Assembly (NCBI RefSeq): GCF_024169925.1
Contig: NZ_JALJXF010000001.1
Location: 1,928,001-1,992,000, forward strand
DNA: 64,000 nt
From: Methylorubrum extorquens
Lineage (GTDB): Bacteria > Pseudomonadota > Alphaproteobacteria > Rhizobiales > Beijerinckiaceae
Direction of reading: 5' to 3'
This document shows, one piece after another, positions 27,242 through 36,560 of this stretch; position 1 is the stretch's first letter, and each line of letters starts with the position of its first letter. Below the pieces are notes generated by a model, which was given only the letters and a program-made list of their open reading frames with translations, ran no database searches and was not told the DNA's origin. Both the position numbers and the translations under genes were made by a program.

Positions 27242-28783
27242 TCAGTAGTTGATCTGGAGCTGTCCGCGGAACAGGTCGCCCTCGGCCCGGCCGACGCGGC
27301 TGCTGCTGGCCTCGCGGCGCTTCATGTTGGCGTAGGCCAGGGTGAGCTCCACCGACTTGATCGGCTGGAACTCGACGCCAAGTTCCAGCTCGTCGGTGTC
27401 GAGGCGCGGCGCGTTCGTCCCGACCTTCCAGCCGCCGTCGTAGGTCTGCCAGCGGATGTAGGGCATGAACGGGCCGACCGGCGAATGGTCCACCTTGTAC
27501 ATCGCCTGGACATAGCCGCCCTGGAGCGCCTTGGTCTGCACGGCCCGGGCGATGGGATCCCATTCGGGGCCACGGCCCCAGTTCCACTCGCCCTGGAGGC
27601 CGAAGGGCTGCGGGTACAGGATCGCGTGCAGGCCGACGCGCTCGTCGTCGAAGGAGTTGCCCAGGGTGGTGGTGGTGCCGAAGGTCGTCTCGGGCCGGAA
27701 GCGGTTGCGGTAGGCCGAGCCGCCGACTTCCAGTACCTGCCCCTTGAACGCCTCGCCGAGCCCGTCGAGCTCGAACGGCCAGGTCGCCATCACCACCGTC
27801 ATCAGGTCGTTGTTGGCCTCGACCCGGTTGATGGTCTGGCCGTTGTAGATGCCGACGCCGAAAGCGCCGTAATTGCCGAACAGCTTCTGGCCGCCCTTGG
27901 CCAGACGGTCCCAGATGCGCTGCACGTGCCAGGGCGTGTAGTAGTAGGTGATGCCGATGTCGCGCTCGCCGGGGATGGCGCTGTTGATGCCGTCGGAACG
28001 GTCCAGCGTGAGACGGTTCTGCGAGGATTGCAGGTTTTCCCAGCCGAAGGGCACCTTCTGCTGGCCGAAGCGCAGGCGGGTGCGGCGCTCGTCATCGAGG
28101 AACACGTCGGCATAGGCGTCGCGGAGCTGCGTGAAGTGCTGGCGCGACTCGGTGCCTGCCTGGTTCCCGACGTTCACCGCGAAGTCCGGCTGGATGTAGA
28201 GGAACACCCGCTCGTGGATGTCGCCCTGCAGGATCAGGCGCACCCGGCGGAAGGTGAAGTTGTTGCGGTCGGTGATGCCGCTGTCGTGGACCGAGCGCAG
28301 GCGCGAGATGCCGGCCGGCGCGGTGTCGTCGCCCGAGAGGAACTCGTTGCCGCGCAACTGCGTGTAGCCGCGCAGCGACAGGCGCTCGAACCAAGTCTTG
28401 GGCCGGCCCGCATAGCGGGGATCATCCGCGAGCAGCTCGGGCGAGGGCGGCACCAGCGCGTCGTACCATGTCTCCGGCTCGTCGAGGGCGAAGCGGTGCG
28501 GGACCGGGCCGGGCACGGCCGGCTGCGCCACCGCGGACTCGATCGGGCGGCCGGCCGCCGGGAAGGTGCCGGCATCGGTGGTGCGGGCATTCGCCGGCCG
28601 CGTGGCGACGACGGGACCGACGCGCCGCCCCCCCCTGCCCTGCGCCTCGGCCTGCGCCTTGATCATCGCCTTGAGCTCGTTGATCTGGCGCTGCAGCTCG
28701 GCGACGGTCTGGGCCTGGGCCTGCGCGACTGGCAGCACCAGGGCGCTCGATAAGAGCAGTGCGGTCAGAAGACGTCGTTTCAT
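27242..28783 (-). CDS. Phosphate-selective porin O/P-like outer-membrane protein
   Basis: A 513-aa barrel protein. A signal peptide (KRRLLTALLLSSALVLPVAQ, cleavage after AQA) is followed by a short coiled coil (VAELQRQINELKAMIKAQ), probably a trimer clamp, then a Pro/Gly-rich linker and the barrel. Motifs typical of the OprO/OprP family are present: NNFTFRRVRLILQGDI, LRFGQQKVPFGWEN and YVQAMYKVDHSPVGPFMPY. It ends in an aromatic residue (LQINY). Phosphate or polyphosphate selectivity cannot be proved from sequence. It faces away from the AT-rich spacer before hpnP. Confidence 0.88.
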   Translation of the reverse strand: MKRRLLTALLLSSALVLPVAQAQAQTVAELQRQINELKAMIKAQAEAQGRGGRRVGPVVATRPANARTTDAGTFPAAGRPIESAVAQPAVPGPVPHRFALDEPETWYDALVPPSPELLADDPRYAGRPKTWFERLSLRGYTQLRGNEFLSGDDTAPAGISRLRSVHDSGITDRNNFTFRRVRLILQGDIHERVFLYIQPDFAVNVGNQAGTESRQHFTQLRDAYADVFLDDERRTRLRFGQQKVPFGWENLQSSQNRLTLDRSDGINSAIPGERDIGITYYYTPWHVQRIWDRLAKGGQKLFGNYGAFGVGIYNGQTINRVEANNDLMTVVMATWPFELDGLGEAFKGQVLEVGGSAYRNRFRPETTFGTTTTLGNSFDDERVGLHAILYPQPFGLQGEWNWGRGPEWDPIARAVQTKALQGGYVQAMYKVDHSPVGPFMPYIRWQTYDGGWKVGTNAPRLDTDELELGVEFQPIKSVELTLAYANMKRREASSSRVGRAEGDLFRGQLQINY

Positions 28784-29540
28784 CTCTCGAACCCCTTTGC
28801 CGCATTCCGGGCCGGCGTGATGACGGTCGCCGTGTTGTGCCGGAATGCGCCCAGCCTTCGGTTGCAAATCGTCAAGCGCGGCACGCATCCCGGTCAGCCG
28901 AACCGACCGTCCTCGCCGTGCACACCCAGGAGGGCGTGGAGACCGGTGAAGTCGTTAGTCGGCTCAATCGCTTAGCGATCCCGGCGGCGCGTCCCACAGC
29001 CATGCTTGGCCGATAGCACCGGACTGGAAGGATTAAAAGTAATTCTCGGCAAAACTTGAGGATATACGACGCTCATTATTTATATTACGTCCTACCCCGC
29101 CGCTTAATCCTGTTATTTTCAAGCTTATTCCGTCATAAAAGTGACGTCATATTGTGATTTATTGTATCATTGCGCTATTTGGATTGGCCAGCGTTTTCAG
29201 GCGCCGTTTGCTCGAACAGGTTGCGCGAGCCCCCCATGATCACGGCTGCGGAAGACGGAATCGTCACGGGCCTGCTTCGGCGGGCGCAGATGTCACCGGA
29301 TTGGGCGGCCCTCCGCATGCACTCGCCGCATGCCGCCTCCTCCGATGCCGCTTCGATGCCCGGATGTGTCCTCGAAGCCGCATCGGAGGGATCTCGTCGC
29401 CGGGTTGCCGGGCTCGTCCGGCGGAGGCGCGCCCGTCATGCGGGGGGACTTTATTTTGAAAGGCGAAGAGACGTGCCGACAAGCATCGTGTCGCGCCAAA
29501 GAGGGGACGCCAACGCGGCGGGCTGTGCTAGATAGGGACC
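28784..29540. other. Long spacer with an AT-rich island between porin and hpnP
   Basis: About 750 bp with no convincing gene. Positions 29030-29220 are sharply AT-rich and contain a TGACGTCA palindrome (29142-29149). Short frames after 29236 have no family resemblance. The region must hold promoters for both the divergent porin and hpnP genes. Confidence 0.5.
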
Positions 29541-31184
29541 ATGCGTTGTTCTCTTCCCATCTCCTCCCGTCGGCGCATCCTGTGCGTCTTCCCCGCCTAC
29601 ACGCCGTCCTTCGGGACATTCTCCCACGCCTATCCGCTGATGGGCGGGGTGAAGGCGTTCATGCCGCCCCAGGGCCTCCTGGTGATCGCGGCCTACATGC
29701 CCGAATCCTGGGAATGCCGTTTCATCGATGAGAACATCCGGCCGGCCTCGGCTCAGGATTTTGCCTGGGCCGACGCGGTGTTCGTGTCGGGCATGCACAT
29801 CCAGGAAGGCCAGATCCACGACATCCGTCGGCGGGCGCACGCGGCCGGCAAGGTCGCGGTGCTCGGCGGTCCCTCGGTGTCGGGCGCGCCGGAAAAGTAC
29901 CCGGACTTCGACTATCTCCATGTCGGCGAGATCGGCGACGCCACCGACCGACTGATCGAGATCCTCGACCGTGACCTGTCGCGTCCGGCGGCCCAGGTCG
30001 TGCTCGACACCAAGGACCGGCTGGCGCTGTCCGACTTCCCGGCCCCGGCCTACGAGTCCGCGCCGCTCAAGCGCTACCTGATAGGCTCGCTCCAGTTCTC
30101 GTCGGGCTGCCCGTATCGCTGCGAGTTTTGCGACATCCCGCAGCTCTACGGCCGCCAGCCGCGGCTGAAGAGCCCGGAGCAGATGTGCGCCGAACTCGAC
30201 GCGATCATCAGCCAGCCCGGCCACCCGGCGGTGGTCTACTTCGTCGACGACAACTTCATCGCCAACCGCAAGGCGACCCGCGAGATGCTGCCGCATCTCG
30301 TGGCGTGGCAGAAGAAGAACAACTACCCGCTCCAGTTCGCCTGCGAGGCGACGCTGAACATGGCCAAGCAGCCCGAGATCCTCGAGCTGATGCGGCAGGC
30401 CAACTTCATGACGGTGTTCGTCGGCATCGAGACGCCGGAGGCCGACGCGCTCAAGGGCATCGACAAGACCCACAACGCCGCCGTGCCCATGTACGAGGCG
30501 ATCGAGACGCTGAACTCGTACGGGCTGGAGGTGACCTCCGGCATCATCCTCGGCCTCGACTCGGACTCCGACAAGTCCGAGCAGAACCTGATCGACTTCA
30601 TCGACAAGTCCGCGATCCCGGTGCTGACGATCAACCTGCTCCAGGCCCTGCCCAAGACGCCGCTCTGGGACCGGCTGGAGCGCGAGGGCCGGCTCCTGCA
30701 TGACGCCAGCCTCGAATCGAACGTGCTGTTCAAGCGCCCGCACGACACGGTGGTGAATTCCTGGCGCCGGGCCATCGCCCACGCCTACACCCCCGAGCAC
30801 CTGTTCGAGCGGTTCAAGCACCAGTGCGACGTGACCTACGGCAACCGCATCGTCACGCCGACCAAGGGCAAGCTCACCAAGACCAACCTGCGCCGTGGCC
30901 TGATCCTGGGCTTCAACATCATCACGCGGGTGGGGTTGTTCTCGGATTACCGCCGGCCGTTCTGGCGGGCGGCGGGCCACGCGCTGAAGCGCGGGCAGAT
31001 CGAGGCGGTGTTCAACATGGGCTTCGTCGCCCACCACCTGATCCGCTTCACGCGCGAGGCGCTGCGCGGCGAGCACAACGCCTCCTTCTATGCCGCCAAG
31101 GCGGCGGAAGCCGAGGCGCAGCGCGAGCGGAGCTGGTGGGAGAACGCCCGCCGCCGCCTAGCGCCGGAGCGGGAAGCGGCCTGA
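29541..31184 (+). CDS. hpnP: Cobalamin-binding radical SAM protein, hopanoid C-2 methylase (HpnP-like)
   Basis: HpnP methylates hopanoids at C-2 to make 2-methylhopanoids, membrane lipids known from Methylobacterium and Rhodopseudomonas. The 547-aa product has an N-terminal B12-binding domain (residues about 12-150: RILCVFPAYTPSFGTF, MPPQGLLVIAAY, VLGGPSVSG, FDYLHVGEIGDATD), then the radical SAM core with CPYRCEFC (CX3CX2C) near residue 195, and a C-terminal DUF4070-type region (RRGLILGFNIIT). From memory, the order and wording of these blocks match characterised HpnP very closely. A related methylase of a different lipid cannot be excluded. No other hopanoid genes are nearby. Confidence 0.8.
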   Translation: MRCSLPISSRRRILCVFPAYTPSFGTFSHAYPLMGGVKAFMPPQGLLVIAAYMPESWECRFIDENIRPASAQDFAWADAVFVSGMHIQEGQIHDIRRRAHAAGKVAVLGGPSVSGAPEKYPDFDYLHVGEIGDATDRLIEILDRDLSRPAAQVVLDTKDRLALSDFPAPAYESAPLKRYLIGSLQFSSGCPYRCEFCDIPQLYGRQPRLKSPEQMCAELDAIISQPGHPAVVYFVDDNFIANRKATREMLPHLVAWQKKNNYPLQFACEATLNMAKQPEILELMRQANFMTVFVGIETPEADALKGIDKTHNAAVPMYEAIETLNSYGLEVTSGIILGLDSDSDKSEQNLIDFIDKSAIPVLTINLLQALPKTPLWDRLEREGRLLHDASLESNVLFKRPHDTVVNSWRRAIAHAYTPEHLFERFKHQCDVTYGNRIVTPTKGKLTKTNLRRGLILGFNIITRVGLFSDYRRPFWRAAGHALKRGQIEAVFNMGFVAHHLIRFTREALRGEHNASFYAAKAAEAEAQRERSWWENARRRLAPEREAA

Positions 31185-31247
31185 GCGCTTCCGCGGCCTT
31201 CCCGACAGGGGGCCTCGTCATCGCCTCCTGAGGCAAAGCCAATCGAG

Positions 31248-31275
31248 GATGGGCGGACCGTCGCGTCCGCCCATC
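31248..31275. terminator. Bidirectional terminator between hpnP and the MHYT gene
   Basis: A perfect 11-bp stem (gatgggcggac with gtccgcccatc) and a 6-nt loop, between convergent genes and 1 nt from the stop of the MHYT-GGDEF-EAL gene. The T-tract is weak. Confidence 0.65.
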
Positions 31276-31276
31276 T

Positions 31277-33718
31277 TCACGCGCAGGCCCGGGCGGCCTC
31301 GTCCGAGAACAAGACCCGCAGCCGCGCCCGATCCGAGGGACCGGTCTCCGACAGGTTGGTCATCGGAGCGGGCCGGGCGAACAGGTCACCTTGCATCTGG
31401 TCGCAGCCGAGTTCGCGCAGAACCGCGAGCTGCTCTTGCGTCTCCACGCCATCGACCGTGACCTTGAGGCCGAGATTGTGCCCGAGATGGGTGATCGCGC
31501 GCACGATCGTCAGGGCGTCCGCGTGCTGCCCGAGGCGGCGCACGAAGGACCGATCGACCTTGATCGTGTCGAACCGGAACCGCTGCAGGTCGCTCAAGGA
31601 CGAATAGCCCGTGCCGAAATCGTCCAGCGCGAGGCGCACGCCGAGGGTGCGCAGGGCGGTGAGCACCTCCACCGCCATCGCCGGATCGTGGATGAACACG
31701 CTCTCGGTGATCTCCAGGACCAGCCGCCCCGGCGGAAGCCCGTGGCGGCCGAGCACCGCCGCCACGCCCGCCGCGAAGCCCGGCTGGCGGAACTGCTTGG
31801 GCGAGACGTTGAGTGAGACCCGCCAGGGCTGCGGCCATCCGGCGGCCGCGGCACAGGCGGTGTCGAGCACCCAGGTGCCGATCCGCGCGATCTGATCGGT
31901 CTGCTCGGCGAGCGGGATGAAGTCGGCGGGGAGCACGCATCCGCGCTCGGGATGGTGCCAGCGGATCAGCGCCTCGAAGGTCTCGATCTCGCCGGTGCGG
32001 CCGTTGACGATCGGCTGGTAGTCGAGCCGCAGCTCGCCCCGCGGGATCGCGCCGCTCAGCTCGTGCTCGATCCGGCGGCGCGCCTGAAGCTGCTCGTCCA
32101 TCGCGGCCTCGAAGAACCGCACAGCGCCGCGGCCCTCGTCCTTGACCCGGTACAAGGCGGTGTCGGCGGCGCGCCTCAGGCTCTCGGCGGTGCTGCCGTC
32201 GCTGGGATAGAGAGCGATGCCGACCGAGGCGCCGATCTCGACGCGCAGGCCCTCGATCCGGCCCTCGATCTGGAACGGGCGGCCGAGGGCTGCGACCAGT
32301 CGCTCCGCGGTCTCGGCGATCTGTGCGAGGGTGCGGGTGTGGGCCAGCACGATGACGAACTCGTCGCCGCCGATCCGGGCGAGGGTGTCGGTCGGGCGCA
32401 GCTCGGCCAGCATGCGCTTGGCGGCCTGGACCAGCAGGGCGTCGCCCGCGGCGTGGCCGTGCACGTCGTTGACGGGCTTGAAGCGGTCGAGGTCGAGATA
32501 GGCCAGGGCCACGCTCGTCCCGTTCTCGGCCGCATTCTCCAGGGCGAGCCCCAGGCGCTCCTCCAGCAGGGTGCGGTTGGGCAGGTCGGTCAGGGCATCG
32601 TGCAGGGCGAGGTGGCGGATGCGTGCCTCGTCGCGGCGGCGCCGGCTGAGGTCGCGCAGGGCCACCGCCGTGGCGGGCCGGCCGAGATACTCGATGGCAC
32701 GGCAGGAGAGTTCCACCGGCACGGCGAGGCCGGCGGCGGCGCGGACTTCGAACTCCTCGGGGAGCAGTTCCTCCGGGCGGCAACGGCTGCGCCGCAGCAG
32801 AGCCGGAGCGCTGGCCTCCGCGAACAGGTCGAGCAGCGGCCGGCCGATGATCTCGGAGGCCGTGGTCCCGAACAGGCGCAGGCCCGCCTGATTGATCTCG
32901 ACCACCCGGCCCTCGCGGTGGATGAACAGCACCTCGTGGGCGAGGTTTGCGAGCAGGCGCATGCGGCTGAGCTCGTCCGTCCGGCAGCGCATGAGATGCC
33001 GCTGCATCAGCAGCGCCGTGAGCCCGGCGGCGAGGACGGCGAGACTCACGAGCCCCACCGCGAGGCCGAGCTGCGTCGAGCCGAGGACGGCACCGCCCTC
33101 CGCCAACGGGGCGGCGGGGGCGACGGTCAGCGCCGTCATGCCGGTGAAGTGCAGGCCGCAGATCGCGAACCCCAGCCACAGGGTGACCTCGATGCGGCGG
33201 CCGAGTCCGGTCAGATCCCCGGCCCGGGCAAGGGCGATCACCCCCAGGGTCGCGCAGAGCCCGAGCGAGGCATGGATATAGACCTCCTCGAAGGCGAGCA
33301 GGCTGCTGGCCGCCATCGCGCTCACACCGGCATAGTGCATGCCCGAGATCGCCGCCGCCAGCACGAGGCCGGCCGCCGCCACCTTGAGCGGGTCGTGGTC
33401 CGCCCGGCACCAGATCATGAGGGCGATCAGCGCTCCGGCCACCGCGATCCCGATCGAGGCCGCGGTGGGAAGGAGGCCGTAGGCCGCCTGCGCACCCGGC
33501 TGAAAGGCCAGCATCGCCACGAAGTGCAACGACCACACACTGCAGCCGAACACGGAAGCCGCCGCGATCAGCCAGGGGGCGACCGACCGGCGCTCGGCCC
33601 TTGCGGCCTCGGCCATCAGAGTCACGGTGGAGAAGCAGCCGAGCAGACAGATCCCAGCCGAAACGGCGACGAGGCCGAAATCGTGCTGGCCGACGACACA
33701 GGCGACGATTTTGAACAT
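31277..33718 (-). CDS. MHYT-PAS-GGDEF-EAL membrane sensor of c-di-GMP
   Basis: An 813-aa inner-membrane signalling protein. The first 250 residues hold seven hydrophobic segments with the MHYT motifs WSLHFVAM, SGMHYAGVSAM and GLHFTGMTAL, proposed to bind copper and sense gases. A PAS segment follows (about 260-370: EVLFIHREGRVVEINQAG), then GGDEF (IGGDEFVIVLA with an upstream RxxD, RPTD), then EAL (FEALIRWHHPERG and DDFGTGYSS). Both catalytic signatures are intact. The start is the Met before FKIVACVVG; a Met 6 codons upstream is an alternative. It is the second of three c-di-GMP enzymes in the window. Confidence 0.93.
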   Translation of the reverse strand: MFKIVACVVGQHDFGLVAVSAGICLLGCFSTVTLMAEAARAERRSVAPWLIAAASVFGCSVWSLHFVAMLAFQPGAQAAYGLLPTAASIGIAVAGALIALMIWCRADHDPLKVAAAGLVLAAAISGMHYAGVSAMAASSLLAFEEVYIHASLGLCATLGVIALARAGDLTGLGRRIEVTLWLGFAICGLHFTGMTALTVAPAAPLAEGGAVLGSTQLGLAVGLVSLAVLAAGLTALLMQRHLMRCRTDELSRMRLLANLAHEVLFIHREGRVVEINQAGLRLFGTTASEIIGRPLLDLFAEASAPALLRRSRCRPEELLPEEFEVRAAAGLAVPVELSCRAIEYLGRPATAVALRDLSRRRRDEARIRHLALHDALTDLPNRTLLEERLGLALENAAENGTSVALAYLDLDRFKPVNDVHGHAAGDALLVQAAKRMLAELRPTDTLARIGGDEFVIVLAHTRTLAQIAETAERLVAALGRPFQIEGRIEGLRVEIGASVGIALYPSDGSTAESLRRAADTALYRVKDEGRGAVRFFEAAMDEQLQARRRIEHELSGAIPRGELRLDYQPIVNGRTGEIETFEALIRWHHPERGCVLPADFIPLAEQTDQIARIGTWVLDTACAAAAGWPQPWRVSLNVSPKQFRQPGFAAGVAAVLGRHGLPPGRLVLEITESVFIHDPAMAVEVLTALRTLGVRLALDDFGTGYSSLSDLQRFRFDTIKVDRSFVRRLGQHADALTIVRAITHLGHNLGLKVTVDGVETQEQLAVLRELGCDQMQGDLFARPAPMTNLSETGPSDRARLRVLFSDEAARACA

Positions 33719-34110
33719 GAGGAACGGTGAGCCCAACGACCAAAGGCCGGCTTAGGCCTCGCTCCTTAAGGTGATGTTGCCAGCATTCCGCTCAATTTTA
33801 TCGTATTTGTATCGAAAATTCACATAATAACCTAGATTATATGATGAAATTGCCTCCATGTTCGCATCAGAATATTTTCTTTATGGCATCATAACGCAAC
33901 CGTCCAAATGCGCTGCTTGACGGCGGACCTGCGCCTGCCGTAGAGCCGCGCCATCATGACGGGCTTCTTCCTCTCCGAGTCGTATCGCGCGCCGCTCCCT
34001 TAAGCGGCACCGGACTCGTCATGTCTTCAGCCGCTGCGTCGTCGGCGGCTGAGGATCAGGAAACATCCCGCAACGGACCGCCGGCCTCGCCCACTTTCCG
34101 AGGTCACACC
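33719..34110. other. AT-rich spacer upstream of the MHYT gene and TyrA-like gene
   Basis: Positions 33775-33910 are conspicuously AT-rich against GC-rich flanks, with no supportable gene. It is the divergent promoter region. If the ATG at 34021 is the true start of the dehydrogenase, the right 90 bp are coding. Confidence 0.5.
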
Positions 34111-34911
34111 GTGTCTGCCCTGCATCCTCCCGCTCCCCGCCCGTCGGTCGGCCTCGTCGGCTTCGGTGCCTTCGGCCGCCTGATCGCCCGCCATCTCGCG
34201 CCGCATGCCAGCCTGACGATCCACGATCCCTACCTGCCGGCCGAGACGGTCGCGGCACAGGTGGGGTCGGAGGCGGTCGCCGCCGACCTGCGGCATGTGG
34301 CGTCCTGCCCCGTGGTGATCCTCGCCACGCCCGTGGCGCGCCTTGGCGAGGCGGTGCGGGCGCTGGCCCCGCATCTGCGGCCGGGCACGCTGGTGGTCGA
34401 TGTCGGCTCGGTGAAGACGGGGCCCGCCGCGATCCTGGCGGCGGGATTGCCGGCCGATGTCGAGATCCTCGCCACCCATCCGCTGTTCGGGCCGCAGAGC
34501 GCGGGTGACGGCATCCGGGGCCTGAAGATCGCGGTCTGCCCGATCCGCGGACGGGGCGCGTTCAGGGCGGCGGCCTTCCTGCGGCGCGGGCTCGGGCTCG
34601 ACGTGATCCTGACGACGCCGGAGGCGCATGACCGGGCGATGGCCTCGGTCCAGGGGCTGACCCACCTGATCGCCAAGGTGCTGGTGGCGATGGAGCCGCT
34701 GCCGACGCGGATGACGACGCGCAGCTTCGATCTGCTGATGCAGGCGGTCGGCATGGTGCGGGACGATGCCCCGGACGTGTTTCATGCCATCGAGCGCGCG
34801 AACCCGCACGCGGCGCAGGTGCGGCAGCGCTTCTTTGCGCTCGCCGGACAACTCGATGCCGAGTTGGCAGGTGATGCGATGACCGCCGAGCCGGTCCGGC
34901 TCGCCTCGTAG
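34111..34911 (+). CDS. Prephenate/arogenate dehydrogenase family protein (TyrA-like)
   Basis: An NAD(P)-dependent dehydrogenase of tyrosine synthesis (266 aa from this start). The Rossmann motif GLVGFGAFGRLIARHL is at the N-terminus, followed by VILATPVARL, VVDVGSVKTGP and THPLFGPQSAGDGIRG. The last block is the substrate-binding signature seen in arogenate-type (plant-like) enzymes, so arogenate is a reasonable guess. The GTG is preferred because a GAGGT ribosome-binding site precedes it and the Rossmann fold follows directly. The alternative ATG at 34021 would add 30 disordered residues. It ends at a strong convergent terminator. Confidence 0.85.
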   Translation: MSALHPPAPRPSVGLVGFGAFGRLIARHLAPHASLTIHDPYLPAETVAAQVGSEAVAADLRHVASCPVVILATPVARLGEAVRALAPHLRPGTLVVDVGSVKTGPAAILAAGLPADVEILATHPLFGPQSAGDGIRGLKIAVCPIRGRGAFRAAAFLRRGLGLDVILTTPEAHDRAMASVQGLTHLIAKVLVAMEPLPTRMTTRSFDLLMQAVGMVRDDAPDVFHAIERANPHAAQVRQRFFALAGQLDAELAGDAMTAEPVRLAS

Positions 34912-34914
34912 AAT

Positions 34915-34951
34915 CGACACGCCCCGCGCCGGACTGGCGCGGGGCGTGTCG
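34915..34951. terminator. Bidirectional hairpin between the TyrA-like and FadL-like genes
   Basis: A perfect 16-bp GC-rich stem with a 5-nt loop, between convergent genes. No long T-run. Confidence 0.75.
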
Positions 34952-34966
34952 CGTCCGATCAGCCGA

Positions 34967-36292
34967 TCAGAACTTGCGCACCAGCGGGGCCGGGGCGACG
35001 GCGGCGGGGGTGTCCCAGTGGTAGCGGAACCCGACCGAGACGACGTCGGCGCTGACGTCGGTAGTGGCCGCGAGCGGGATGTTGCCGACATTGTAGTCGC
35101 GGCCCGGCCCGGCCTGCAGAAGCCCACGGTCGAAGAAGGCGTGGGCGTAGCTGGCCGTCAGCAGCACCTTCTCGCTCCAGCGATAGCTGCCGCCGATCGA
35201 GACGACGTAGCGGTCGCTGTCGGGCAGGCGTGCCGAGCGGTTCGAGAAATCGATCGGCACGTTGTCGTAGCCGAAGCCGGCCCGAAGGGTCAGGTTCGGC
35301 GACCAGTCGTACTCGGCACCGATCGAGTAGAAGAACGAGTCCTTGAAGTTGAGCGGCAGGTGGTTGACCGTCACCCCGAGGGCCCGCGAGACGATGCCGA
35401 CGTCGCCGAGCCTCGACCAGTTGTCCCACTCGAAGCCGAGCTGGATCCGGGTGACCGGGTTGATCGCCTGGGTCAGGCCGACGCTGACCTTCTCGGGCGT
35501 GTTGAGGTTGGCCCGCACCTGCCCCAGGGCGATCGCCTGGCGCGGATCGGGGAAGCCGATCGAGCCCTCGATGTCGTGGTGGACCGAGGAGCGGTAGCCG
35601 ACGCCGATCGCCGTGCCAGCGGCGGGGGTGACGAGGACACCGGCGGTGAAGCCCACGCCCCAGGACTCGCCCTTGAGGAAGCCCGACGGGTAGAGGCCCG
35701 GGAAGACGCCGGGCACCGGCACCGCCTGGCGCAGGGTCAGGCGGAAATACTCGATGCTCGGGCCGGCGGCGACGGACAGCCAGTCGTTGACCTTGAAGCC
35801 GACCACCGGGTTGAAGGCCAGGGAGAAGATCCGCGAGGAGCGGGCATAGGGGGAGCCGGCCCAATCCTGGCGCGGCTTGGTGACGAGGCCGTAGGGCGCG
35901 CCGGTCTGGATGCCGACCCAGAGCCGGTCGGTGAGCTGGTAAGAGGTCGCGCCCGAGGGCAACACCGCCCCCTGGCCGATCTCGCCGGAGGAGCCGAAGG
36001 GCAGCAGGCCCGGCGCGGTGCCCACCGTCGGCGTGATTTCACCCGAGAGGTTGACGAAGGTCAGGCTCTGCTCGCTGGCGAAACCCGGCCGCATCGTCAC
36101 CGTCGCCGGGTTCCAGAAGATCGACGAGACGCCTGCCCCGCCCGAGGCCGCGCCCGCAAAGACGACGCCCAACCCCTGTGCACTCTGCTCGCGCAGCCCG
36201 AAGGCACCGGCCTGCGCCCCTGTCGCGCCCACCACCGAAGCGGCCGCGACTGCCCCCGCGAGCCCGAGCGCGCGGATCGTCCCCCCAGTCAT
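34967..36292 (-). CDS. FadL/TodX-family outer-membrane transport protein
   Basis: A 14-strand outer-membrane channel for hydrophobic substrates such as long-chain fatty acids or aromatics (441 aa). A signal peptide (cleavage near AQAG) is followed by the FadL N-terminal hatch start AFGLREQSAQGLGVVFAG and SIFWNPATVT. The barrel contains GYRSSVHHDIEG and FDRGLLQAG and ends in Phe (LVRKF). The physiological substrate is unknown. It starts opposite the FAA-hydrolase gene across a 268-bp spacer that is AT-rich near 36390-36430. Confidence 0.88.
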   Translation of the reverse strand: MTGGTIRALGLAGAVAAASVVGATGAQAGAFGLREQSAQGLGVVFAGAASGGAGVSSIFWNPATVTMRPGFASEQSLTFVNLSGEITPTVGTAPGLLPFGSSGEIGQGAVLPSGATSYQLTDRLWVGIQTGAPYGLVTKPRQDWAGSPYARSSRIFSLAFNPVVGFKVNDWLSVAAGPSIEYFRLTLRQAVPVPGVFPGLYPSGFLKGESWGVGFTAGVLVTPAAGTAIGVGYRSSVHHDIEGSIGFPDPRQAIALGQVRANLNTPEKVSVGLTQAINPVTRIQLGFEWDNWSRLGDVGIVSRALGVTVNHLPLNFKDSFFYSIGAEYDWSPNLTLRAGFGYDNVPIDFSNRSARLPDSDRYVVSIGGSYRWSEKVLLTASYAHAFFDRGLLQAGPGRDYNVGNIPLAATTDVSADVVSVGFRYHWDTPAAVAPAPLVRKF

Positions 36293-36560
36293 TCGTTTTC
36301 TCCGAAGTGTCTTCTTATCGACCCAAGTTTAGCGACCCAAGTCCCATCCGTGATGGAAGAGGATCGTGCACGTTCGGTCCAGGGGGGAGAAAACCGAAAA
36401 CTGAATTATATATCAATTGAGGAATTTATGTCACGGAACCGGGGTCATCCCTGTGCCCGTGCGTTGGATGCGGTCGCCCGGTGCCGCTTGCACCCTGGAT
36501 CGGTCGCGGCCATGCTCTCGCCCCCTTGGGCGAGCCTCGATCAGGACGGAGACGCCGACG

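Noticed and set aside
29236..29535. Short plus-strand frame just before hpnP (MITAAEDGIVTG...)
   Set aside because: No family resemblance, poor ribosome-binding site and an Arg/Ala/Ser composition typical of chance frames in this genome.
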